Assembly (NCBI RefSeq): GCF_029436685.1
Contig: NZ_JAROCY010000019.1
Coordinates: 20,550-84,549, forward strand
Source of the DNA: Novosphingobium cyanobacteriorum
GTDB lineage: Bacteria > Pseudomonadota > Alphaproteobacteria > Sphingomonadales > Sphingomonadaceae
Length of the DNA stretch: 64,000 bases
Direction: 5' to 3'
The notes under the pieces were generated by a model. The model saw only the letters and a list, made by a program, of their open reading frames with translations, was not told the origin of the DNA and searched no databases. Of the stretch, positions 36,820 to 45,800 are shown piece by piece. A program made the position numbers and the translations under genes. Every line of letters begins with the position of its first letter. Position 1 is the first letter of the stretch.

Positions 36820-39525
36820 ATGGCGGACACCATTATTCAGCTTCGGGACGGATCGACCGAGGCAGACATCCAGGCGGCCCTCAAGGGCCTTCCCTCCGGA
36901 GGCACTCTCGTCCTCCCGGCCAATGCCACAATCCTCGTGACCCAAGGCCTGGACGTCGATGCCTCGAAGCGCGACATCACGATCGACCTGAACGGCTCGA
37001 CGCTCAAGCAGGGCGGCGATACTTCGGTAATCTGGGTCAACGGGCGGATGACGACGCCGCTGTCGAGCGAAGTCGGTCACGATGCCTCGGGCCACGTGAC
37101 GGTGACGTATGCCAATGCCTCCTCGGTCCAGGCAGGCGAGTGGATCAAGGTCATCTCGGATGATGTCCTGCCCAATGACCAGGGCGCGGCGACGCGGCTC
37201 GGCCAGGCGATGAAGGTCATCGCGGTTGATGGCAACAAGCTCGTGCTCGAGGGCGATCTTGCCTATGCCGATCTCTACAAGACCAATGTCCGCGTCTCGG
37301 AGTACCAGAGCGGTACGGTCAACATCAAGAACGGCACCGTCCAGGGCGACCAGAGCCATCCCGACTGGGCCAATGCGCTCGTCTCGGTGCGCTCGACCAT
37401 CAACACCCATGTCGACAACGTCACCGTGCGTGACGGCAACTCGATGGGCTTCAACTTCGTCAGCACGGTCAATGCCCTGGTCACCCAGTCGGCCGCGATC
37501 AACCTGACCGACGACCCGGCCAACGGCCACTTCGGCTACGGCGTCCACTCGGCCAGCTCGGTCGGCACCACCGTCAACGGCCTCTACACCGAGCACGTCC
37601 GCCACGGCGTCGACGACAATGCGGTGGGGCTGTGGAGCAGCGACGTCAACCCGTCCAAGTACGGTGCCGACATCGGCCTGACCGCAACCAATGTCGTGGC
37701 CAACGGCACCACCTCGTATGCCTTCTCCTGGCATAGCGAAGGGCGCTTCAGCTCCTATTCGAACGCGGTCGTGGTCAACAGCTTCGGCGTGCTCGGCGGA
37801 CGCGGCACCGACAACACCTTCAAGGATGTCTCGGGCAGCAACAACGAGCGCGGCATCCTGTTCTACCAGTACGGCAACGGCGATGGCACGCGCATCACGG
37901 TCGACAACGTCAACCTCAAGGAAACCGTCGGCTTTGCCTACTGGAACCAGAACGGCGCCACCGGCAACACCCTGTCCAACTCCATCTTCGAAGTGCTGAG
38001 CAATCGCTACAGCATCGCCGCCGGCAGCCCGACGCTGGCCTTCATCAACAATGTGGTCAAGGCCGGCACCTTCGTCCTCGACGAGACCATCACCGGCGGC
38101 GCGGGCAACGACCGCCTGCTCGGCGGCGGCGGCACCGACACCATCTCGGGCGGCGCGGGCCGCGACTACATCTGGGGCGGGGCCGGCAACGACATCCTGA
38201 CCGGCGGGCTCGGCCAGGACCGCTTCGTGTTCATGGACGCCAACGAAGGCAACGACACGATCACCGATTTCACCGCCGGCGCGGGCGGTGATGTCATCGA
38301 CCTTGCCGTGATCGCCCGCCACTACGGCTGGAGCGGCGACCTCTTCGCCAAGGGCTACGTCAAGTTCGTCCAGGCCGGCAGCGATACCCTCGTCCAGGTC
38401 GACACCAATGGCGGCGGCGACAGCTTCACCACCCTGGCAACCCTCAGGAACGTCAGCGCCACAACACTGGTCGCCGCCAACGTCTCAACACAGATCGTCG
38501 TCACCGACTACGATGGCAAGAATTCAACACCATCAACCTCCCTCTCCACACCGACAACGCCCACGACCACGCCCACGACCACAACTTCGGGGACAACTTC
38601 GGGGACAACTTCGGGCTCGACTAATGGCACTTCATCCGGGACCACGCCGTCAACCACGACCACGACGCCCATTGACGCAAGTGTGAAAGGCGTCAGCGAT
38701 CCGTTCGCGGACCTGACGGGCTACAACAAGATTGCGGGCACGGCCGGGATCGACTCGCTTGGCGGAACGAGCGGCAAGGACGTGATCTTTGGCTCGGCCG
38801 GCAACGACAAGATCATGGGCCTTGACGGAGACGACGTGCTGGCAGGCGGCGCCGGGGCAGATTACCTCAACGGCGGCGCAGGCAAAAACACCGTAACCTA
38901 TGCCGATGCACTGTCCGGCGTCAGCGCCAGCCTTGGAGCCCCCTCGACCAACACAGGGGATGCAGCAGGCGACGTCTACAGCCAGATCCAGAACCTGGCC
39001 GGCAGCAAATTCGACGACAAGCTTAACGGCAACGACGGCGTCAACACTCTGGCCGGTGCCAGCGGAAACGACGTCCTCAAAGGTCTGGGCGGCACCGACA
39101 TCCTGATCGGCGGCGATGGCAACGATATCCTCGATGGCGGGACCCAGAACGATACGCTCGATGGCGGTCTTGGCAACGATCGCCTGGTCGGTGGGGATGG
39201 CTACGACCGACTGACAGGCGGTCAGGGTGCGGACATCTTCGTTTTCAACGCCTCGTTCAAGGGAAGCTTCGATACGATCACTGACTTCGCACTCGGCATC
39301 GACAAGATCGCACTTTCGGGAACCGGCCTCGCCAGTCTTGGCAACGTTGTTCTCGAAGACTCGACTTCGCTTGTCGCCACAAGCGCCAAGCCAACGATCC
39401 TCTACAACCAGAGCACCGGAGCGGTCCTGTTCGACAGCGACGGATCGGGCTCTGCAAGCGCAGTCAAGATCGGCATGATCACGCCGGGCATCGACCTGCA
39501 CCTCTCAGACTTCATCGTTCTTTGA
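36820..39525 (+). CDS. Beta-helix/RTX secreted protein (901 aa)
   Basis: Paralogue of the 856-residue protein at 1.2-3.8 kb, collinear over the first 550 residues. Beta-helix about 1-420 with the same motifs at the same positions (VRDGNSMG 203, GYGVHSASS 239, RHGVDDNAVG 261, SWHSEGR 303). RTX block 1 about 424-470; a beta-roll region to 560; then a threonine-rich linker at about 578-617; RTX block 2 about 640-840. It ends LHLSDFIVL, a type I secretion tail. Start ATG 36820 matches the paralogue (MADTIIQLRDGSTEADIQAA). Probably an extracellular polysaccharide lyase or epimerase by fold; activity untested. A hairpin terminator follows. Confidence 0.87.
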   Translation: MADTIIQLRDGSTEADIQAALKGLPSGGTLVLPANATILVTQGLDVDASKRDITIDLNGSTLKQGGDTSVIWVNGRMTTPLSSEVGHDASGHVTVTYANASSVQAGEWIKVISDDVLPNDQGAATRLGQAMKVIAVDGNKLVLEGDLAYADLYKTNVRVSEYQSGTVNIKNGTVQGDQSHPDWANALVSVRSTINTHVDNVTVRDGNSMGFNFVSTVNALVTQSAAINLTDDPANGHFGYGVHSASSVGTTVNGLYTEHVRHGVDDNAVGLWSSDVNPSKYGADIGLTATNVVANGTTSYAFSWHSEGRFSSYSNAVVVNSFGVLGGRGTDNTFKDVSGSNNERGILFYQYGNGDGTRITVDNVNLKETVGFAYWNQNGATGNTLSNSIFEVLSNRYSIAAGSPTLAFINNVVKAGTFVLDETITGGAGNDRLLGGGGTDTISGGAGRDYIWGGAGNDILTGGLGQDRFVFMDANEGNDTITDFTAGAGGDVIDLAVIARHYGWSGDLFAKGYVKFVQAGSDTLVQVDTNGGGDSFTTLATLRNVSATTLVAANVSTQIVVTDYDGKNSTPSTSLSTPTTPTTTPTTTTSGTTSGTTSGSTNGTSSGTTPSTTTTTPIDASVKGVSDPFADLTGYNKIAGTAGIDSLGGTSGKDVIFGSAGNDKIMGLDGDDVLAGGAGADYLNGGAGKNTVTYADALSGVSASLGAPSTNTGDAAGDVYSQIQNLAGSKFDDKLNGNDGVNTLAGASGNDVLKGLGGTDILIGGDGNDILDGGTQNDTLDGGLGNDRLVGGDGYDRLTGGQGADIFVFNASFKGSFDTITDFALGIDKIALSGTGLASLGNVVLEDSTSLVATSAKPTILYNQSTGAVLFDSDGSGSASAVKIGMITPGIDLHLSDFIVL
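38581..38615 (+). repeat. 12-bp tandem repeat in Thr-rich linker
   Basis: ACAACTTCGGGG repeats almost three times and encodes the TTSG units of the linker between RTX blocks. A preceding CCCACGACCACG doublet adds to the array. Such a repeat can change length by slippage without breaking frame. Confidence 0.8.
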
Positions 39526-39555
39526 CCAGACGCTGAGCAAAGCCAATGGCAGGCC

Positions 39556-39586
39556 CCCCAGCATGCGCCGGAACGCCATGCTGGGG
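39556..39586 (+). terminator. Hairpin terminator after the 901-aa RTX gene
   Basis: CCCCAGCATG pairs with CATGCTGGGG around an eleven-base loop, 31 bases past the stop, followed by a T-containing stretch (TTCCTGTCATTT). Confidence 0.75.
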
Positions 39587-39676
39587 TTCCTGTCATTTGA
39601 TTGTCTTGCGCCGCGGTGGACGCAGGTGCATGGTCACAGATCGGGTTACAAGCAAGAAACGAACGGGAACTAGGGC

Positions 39677-39967
39677 GTGAAAAGGCAGGGGCGGACCGAC
39701 ATCGGCATTCTCGTCGGATGGAAACACCAGCAAATGCCGGATAGCATCGTGCTCCAGATCCAGAATGTCGATCCGGCGTCCACCCGCGAGGAGCGCAACT
39801 ACAACACGCTCGATTTGCTCATGACCAAGAGCCAGGCCCTCGTTCTTGCAAACTATCTCGCAAAGGCAGCGTCAGGTGACCTCGCCCCTCGCAAGCCTTC
39901 GCTATGGCGCAGGATCCTCAGCAAGTCCGACCGGAGCTTTGTCGCGCCAAGCAAGGGGCACCGGTAA
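39677..39967 (+). CDS. Conserved-looking small protein of unknown function (96 aa)
   Basis: The 96-residue product has no signal or membrane helix. The core GWKHQQMPDSIVLQIQNVDPAS followed by LLMTKSQALVLANYLAKAASG reads like a compact alpha/beta protein of the kind often seen as hypothetical in sphingomonads, with a basic C-terminal tail. Start is GTG 39677, with AGGG five bases upstream. It stands alone downstream of the RTX terminator. Function unknown. Confidence 0.55.
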   Translation: MKRQGRTDIGILVGWKHQQMPDSIVLQIQNVDPASTREERNYNTLDLLMTKSQALVLANYLAKAASGDLAPRKPSLWRRILSKSDRSFVAPSKGHR

Positions 39968-40365
39968 CTCGCCGGCCCATTATGTCCCGGGCAACCGAAA
40001 CCTCTCTCGCCCCGCCGATTCGTTCCGAAATGGGACAAGCGCTTGCGCGCGCGCGTCGATTCTGCGAGCGGCGTGCACGTAAGGGAAAGTACGATAACCC
40101 ACTCGGGGCTCGTGCTGCATAGCGAAACAAGCTCCGCGACGACTTTCGCGCTACACCTTCAGAAGCAGCCCAACCGGCGTTATTGCACGCACACCAAGGA
40201 CGCGACGCGATCCAGCTGACCAGCCAACCCGTTGCTGCAATGCAGCAGGCGTCTAGACGAAAAAGTGACTTGGCCAAACGCGCATCATGGCGGTTGGTTC
40301 CACCTGCTTGACGTTGTTAACCATTAAACATTAACGGAAAAGGATAAGAAAACGGGAGACGCCAG
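39968..40365. other. Intergenic region with clustered TTAA motifs
   Basis: No gene supported. Near its right end three TTAA motifs lie within 20 bases (40317-40334), the first as TTAACCAT, just before the small ORF at 40366. Confidence 0.45.
40317..40334 (+). promoter_or_regulatory. Clustered TTAA motifs including TTAACCAT
   Basis: TTAACCAT followed at once by TTAAACATTAA, about 32-50 bases upstream of the ATG at 40366. Fits a CtrA-like operator for the micro-ORF; assignment by motif only. Confidence 0.4.
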
Positions 40366-40485
40366 ATGTCTTTGGTCGCGCAGGATTCGATATCCATCCA
40401 CAAGTTCCGTCGCCTGATCTCGGTTGGCGGAGCGTCATGCACTATCTTCTGGCTGGTGATCGCAGAGGTCGCTACTCGCTTCTGA
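40366..40485 (+). CDS. Possible 39-residue membrane micro-protein
   Basis: ATG 40366 follows GGGAG at a spacing of eight bases and encodes a 39-residue peptide. A polar basic start (MSLVAQDSISIHKFRRLI) precedes a hydrophobic stretch (CTIFWLVIA), enough for one short membrane span. No family recognised. Support comes from the ribosome site and the TTAACCAT cluster directly upstream. Confidence 0.4.
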   Translation: MSLVAQDSISIHKFRRLISVGGASCTIFWLVIAEVATRF

Positions 40486-41245
40486 CGCTCTCAGTAACGA
40501 GCCCTCAGCCGGCTGCTGCGCCTCAGGAGAGGCACCGGACGAACTGACGGCCAACCTGGCCTGGGTGGCCTGACGATGACGTTTGTAGCGGGGCGACAAA
40601 TGCATGCTCGCCCCTTACCTGGAGGATTGGGCCACAAGGCGCCACCGCGTATATCGCTCGTGGCAGAAGGTTGGCTTCTACACGACGTGCGCCTCCCCCC
40701 CTGGCTTGGCAGGACGCCGAGCGGTGCAGTCGCGGGCTTGATCCAATGGCCGAGCGTCGCCGTGACGCTCGCCAGAGCCAGGCAAAAGGTGCGCACATAC
40801 CTCTGGCACCGGGATAACTCAGGATTGGTCAGCTGGCTCCGGTTGAAACCAGGATGGCCCGCCCACCCCGATCCTCGCATGGAAGGCCAAGGCCCTGCAG
40901 CCCGCCGCGGGTCAGGCTCCAGCGCCTTGTGGCAGGTTGTCAATCGTTCGCGTCCTCTGCCAGCCCTGAGGCACTGGCAGCGGTCACCTGCGCTTGTTCG
41001 CACGACCAGGACCCAGAACGTGCAACGGCAAGATGTTGCTTCCCGCGAAATGGCGATGCGCCCGGTTGGCCATAGTATCCCGCTGGGTCCGGCTATGCAA
41101 ACCTAGCAGGTCAGCCAATGCCTTGGTGGCAAGGAGTTGGCCGCACACGGCGATCCCAAGAGAGGCCGGCGGCCATCCGAAAGTCTCCCTTGGACGGGCG
41201 GGCAACCTGATCGCGCCTTGACGGAGTCGTCAGGTCGCGGTCAGG
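40486..41245. other. Region without supported genes
   Basis: Several reading frames cross this stretch on both strands, but none has a recognisable domain or plausible start. It may be decayed coding sequence leading into the sigma-factor pseudogene. Confidence 0.4.
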
Positions 41246-41979
41246 TTGGCGGACCATTCGCGAGCGACCGCAGCCAACCGGTTGGCCGCCATCGGTTACG
41301 GGGACACTTGCACCGGAACCAACCTAGCAGGAGACAGGACGGACAACGACGGACTGCTGGCCGAGGCCATCGTGTCAGGCTGCTGCCGCGCTTCCGCCGC
41401 TTCTGCATTGCCAGGACCGGCAGTACTGACACCGCAGACGACCTGTTGCAAGCTACCGTCAAGCGCGCCTTGCGCCACCAAAGCCTGTTCGACCGCAGCG
41501 CCAGCCTGCCCGGCTGGCTATTCCGTATTGCCCAGAACCTGCCCATCGACCAACTGCGCCAGGTAACGGACCTTGCCGTTCACTTTCATCATGAAGAGTT
41601 GATCGCCATTACAGGAAAAGATGGCGTTCGAGCCACCGGAGACCTCTCGGAACTGCAACGGGCGCGCAGGGCGCTTCAGGAATTGCCAATTGACCAGCGC
41701 ACTGTCTTCAGTCCTGTCGTGATCGATGACTGCACATACGCCGAAGCTTCAGAAATCTCGGGCATTCCGGCGGGGCCGGTGATGAATCGACTGGAGCGGG
41801 GCCAGATCGGACCGGCTTGCCTGGAACCGCTCCTCCTGCCACCGATCGCGAAGGGGCTGTCAGGCGCTGTTGTGCCCTGGCATGGAGATGCAGCCGGCCT
41901 GATCGGCCATTTGTGTCCGCCCGTGGCTTCGCGCAAAACGCCGTCTCTTGCGCGATTGTCGGTCAAAGGTCCGTTCTAA
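41246..41979 (+). pseudogene. ECF-like sigma factor, probably frameshifted
   Basis: From about 41377 the frame reads like sigma-70 region 2 (LLPRFRRFCIARTGSTDTADDLLQATVKRAL...LPGWLFRIAQNLPIDQLR) and region 4 (LQELPIDQRTVFSPVVIDDCTYAEASEISGIPAG...RLERG). There is no start codon near the homology. A different frame just upstream carries LLAEAIV, which normally precedes LLPRLRRF in such proteins, so a frameshift near 41375 is likely. The C-terminal 60 residues have no family match. Non-functional, or a sequencing error at that point. Confidence 0.5.
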
Positions 41980-41990
41980 AGCTGCAATCT

Positions 41991-42494
41991 TCAGAAAATT
42001 CGGGCAATCACGAGGACAATCCCGGTCCAGAGCGCTGCGCTCGCACCGACGATGACAGCAAGGCGTGTCCCGAGCCCGAGCGTTTGCGAAACCGGTTCGT
42101 CATACGCGTGGATTTTGGGGAACGGGATGACCTTGGGAGCAAAGGCGATCGTCGAACCGGGCTCGGTGCGAGGTGCGCTGCGCAGCAAGGACGCACTCAC
42201 GACAGCACGGCTGATCGGGTTTAGGAACGCGCAACCATAATAGGGGCCCGAGGCCCAGACGACCTTTGCCGCAACGAGGCCGGCATCGGGCAAGCACACC
42301 TCAACCGCATCCCCGACTGCAAGACAACCTGGTGCCCGCGTCAGAAATCCTTCTTCGGAAAGATCAAGAATGATGGCCTCGAACGGCTCCGCACTTGCTG
42401 GGCGCGCAGTTGTAATGAGACGCAACGACCGGCGATGAACACTGCGTTCCTCGCTTCCTGCCGCATGGCCTGCATGTTCGACCTGAATCTGCAT
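41991..42494 (-). CDS. PilZ-domain protein with C-terminal membrane helix
   Basis: 167 residues. A PilZ-like domain spans about 20-115: RRSLRLITTAR, then LDLSEEGFLTRAPGCLAVGD (the D-x-S-x-x-G core) and VVWASGPYYGCAFLNPIS. PilZ domains bind cyclic di-GMP, a regulator of EPS and biofilm; here the N-terminal arginine motif is RRSLR, close to the R-x-x-x-R consensus. A C-terminal hydrophobic helix (LAVIVGASAALWTGIVLVIARIF) should anchor it in the inner membrane. Start ATG 42494 has AGGAG seven bases upstream. Its location beside RTX and EPS genes suggests c-di-GMP input into matrix production. Confidence 0.8.
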   Translation of the reverse strand: MQIQVEHAGHAAGSEERSVHRRSLRLITTARPASAEPFEAIILDLSEEGFLTRAPGCLAVGDAVEVCLPDAGLVAAKVVWASGPYYGCAFLNPISRAVVSASLLRSAPRTEPGSTIAFAPKVIPFPKIHAYDEPVSQTLGLGTRLAVIVGASAALWTGIVLVIARIF

Positions 42495-42865
42495 CGTCTT
42501 GCTCCTGTCGACTACAGGATCGCGCAAACGGGTTAAGAACAGGTTTGCAGGCGGCAGGATCGCGGCAATTATTTGCCGGTATCGATCCTGCGTTCAATAT
42601 GAGGAATCGCTAACCATCCGGACCATCGATGGAATGAACCCTCGGCGCAACCGTCTCCACGAGGGCAATCCTGCGTCGCGCGCCCTGCCGGCCGGGATTG
42701 CTGCCATGAGATCCTCGCAGGCGCAGCCCACCCCCAGCTTCGTGTCAATTGCCGGCTGTGGGTGCGCAGGAGCCCTGGAACAGGAATGGCGTGAGCGCGC
42801 CCCAGCCCGAAAGTGCCCATTGCCCAGATCTTGGCTGACCTGCCGTAATCCAGGCCCGCCTCCTG
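42495..42865. other. Intergenic region
   Basis: No gene supported; holds the promoter of the PilZ gene and the 3' flank of the 1717-residue RTX gene. No clear terminator seen. Confidence 0.45.
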
Positions 42866-45800
42866 TCAGATGAACACATAGTCCGACGCGGCAAGGTCGA
42901 CGAAGACGCCGGTGAGCTTGATCGTCTCGGTGAAGCCGCCGTACTCAGACCCGGCGTGGATCACGAACAGGTCCGTCCCGGCGTCATGCGTGAGATAGGC
43001 ATCGGCACCATAGCCCACGAAGCGCAGCACGTCGCCGCCAGCCACTCCGGCACCGCTAAAGTCGGTCACCCTATCTCCGCCAGCCTCGCCCTGCTGGAAA
43101 ACGAAGGTGTCGATACCGCTGCCTCCGGTCAGGACATCGGCGCCGCCACGCCCATCCAGGACGTTGGCGCCGCTGTTGCCGCCAAGCGTATTGGCAAGCG
43201 TATTGCCGGTCCCATTGACCGAGGCGCTTCCCGAAAGCGTGAGCTTATCGACATTGTCCGTCAGCGTGTAGCTGATCTTGCTGATGACTCGGTCGGTCCC
43301 CTCGCCCGGTTTCTCCACAACGACATCACCGACGTTGTCGACCGTATAGGTGTCGCTGCCGGCGCCGCCGATCAGGGTATCCGCGCCCAGGCCCCCATCA
43401 AGCTTGTCGCTCTTGGTGCCCCCGACAATCATGTTGTCGAGTGCGTTGCCGGTGCCGGTGAACGATGATGTACCGGTATAATGGAGCGCTTCGATATTGG
43501 CACCAAGCACATAGGGGGTCAGCGTGGTCTTGACCACGTCGTAGCCGCCGTCGACCAGTTCGACCGGAACATCGGCGCTCGACGTGACGATATAGACATC
43601 ATCGCCCATGTGGTCGCCGCCCGTGCCCGGATCGGGCGGCGTGACCGTGCCTTCAGTGATCGGCGCAGGACCTGCGACGCCGTCGAGGAGGTAGTCGCCC
43701 GCACCAAGGTTGGTGACGCCAGTCAGGCGGATGGTCTCGGTCATGCCCGGAAATTCGCTGCCGGCATGGATCACATAGATGTCCGACCCAGCAGCATGCG
43801 AAATGTAGGCGCCGGTGCCGTAGCCCTGCAGGCTGAGGATGTCCCCGCCGCTGGCACCCGCCCCGGCAAAGTCCGTCACTACGTCGCCATAGGCCTCGCC
43901 GTTGCGCAGGACGAAGACGTCGTTGCCGTTGCCGCCGGTCAGAGTGTCGGCGCCGCCACGGCCATCAAGGACGTTGGCTCCCGAATTGCCGACGATGGTG
44001 TTGGCCAGGGCATTGCCGGTCCCATTGAGTGCAAAGCTGGTCGCCAGCGTCAGGTTCTCGACATTGTCGGGCAGGATATAGCTGATCTGCGAAATGACGC
44101 GATCGGTCCCCTCGTTGAGCTTCTCGACCACGACATCGTTGATGTTTTCAACCGTGTAGGTATCGCTACCGAGACCGCCGATCATCGTGTCGACGCCGGC
44201 GAGGCCTTCGAGGCGGTCAGCGCCCTTGCTACCGGTCAGGACGTTGTCGAGAGCATTGCCCTTGACGCTGAACGCGGTCGTCCCGGTGTAGGTTACCACT
44301 TCGACATTGGCAGCAAGCGTATAGGTCCCCAGGCTCGTCAACACGCGATCGTAGCCACCGCCAGCGTTCTCCGTGACCGTATCAGCGAGGCTGTCGACGA
44401 CGTAAGTGTCGTCGCCTGAGCCGCCCGTCATCGCATCGTCACCGCCGCCACCATCGAGCGTGTCGTTACCCGATCCGGTAAGAATGGTGTCGTTACCCAG
44501 ACCCGCCTTCACGTTCACGCCGAGGGAGGACACCGAAGCGTCGAACGCGTCGTTGCCGGCAGTGCCATTGAGGCGCAAATCGGTGACCGACGATCCAGCA
44601 AGGTCGCCCTTCAATACGATCGACTGGCCCGTGAGGTTGAGCTGTTCGATGCCAGCGGCAGCGAAGTCGGTCGCACCGCTGGCGTTGAGCTCGAACTTCA
44701 CATCGCCGCCCGCCAGTGCGAGGCCGATGCTGTTGGCGCCAAGATTGAGGACGTCAGTACCCGAAAGGCCATCGACCCTATCGTAAGTCAGCGTCGGCGT
44801 GTACGTGAACTGATCATCAAATGCACTGCCGAGCAAGGTGTCACCAGCCTTGACATCGGCAACGATGACCGTGAGTGCCTGGACCGAACTGTTGACTCCA
44901 TCGGAGGCCCGCACCGAGACCGAATAGGTCGGTCCGTGACCCGCGTTCTCAAAGTCGGGTGCGCTGATGAACTTGAGTACACCGCCTTCGATCTTGAACA
45001 GCGCTGCGTCGTCGCCACCCTCGATGCTGTAGGAAATCGTCTCCCCGGTGGTGTCGAGGTCGTTCGCTGCGAGCACAACTGCGTCGGTCTGGTTCTCGCT
45101 TGCTGTAACTGCCGCACTCGAAGTGATGATCGGCGCGTTGTCGTTGACGTCCTGGACGGCCACGGTGAGCACCTTGTCGATGCTGTGCCCGGCGGAGTCG
45201 GTTACGCGAACCGTCACCTGGTAGGATGCCTGGTTTTCGAAATCCAGGGGCTTGGCGAGCACCAGCTTGTCGCCGACGATCTTGAACATGCCGCCGGCGC
45301 TGTCGGTCAGGACATAGCTGTTCACTTCGGCAACGTCAGGGTCGTCGGTCGAAAGCGTGCCGATGACGGTCCCAAGGCTTGCGCTTTCAGACGTAGCGCC
45401 GCCAGTCAGTACGATGTCGGTCGGCGCATGATTGACCGGAGGCAGGAACACATATTCGTCCGATGACAACCCGAACACGCCGACGATCTGGATCGTCTCG
45501 GTGACGTAGCCATAGTCTTGGCCCGCCGTGATCAAATAGAAATCCGAGGTGCCGATCTGGGTGATTGTCCCGTCGAGGCCATAGCCGATGAAGCTGATCC
45601 GGTCGCCTCCCGGGGCACCCGCGCCCTGGAAGTCGAGGATCTTGTCGCCATCGGCTTCGCCACGGGTGAAGCTGAAGGTGTCATCGCCGCCCGCGCCGGT
45701 CAGCATATCGGCGCCACCGGCGCCGTCTAGGATGTCTGTGCCTGCACCGCCGACGATCTTGTTGGCAAGTGCATTGCCAGTGCCGACAAAGTTGCCGGTT

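Noticed and set aside
36709..38322. 537-codon minus-strand frame
   Set aside because: Antisense to the beta-helix half of the 901-residue gene, whose two paralogues fix the plus-strand reading.
40576..41106. 176-codon plus-strand frame
   Set aside because: No domain, Pro/Arg-rich composition and overlap with frames on the other strand; looks like chance.
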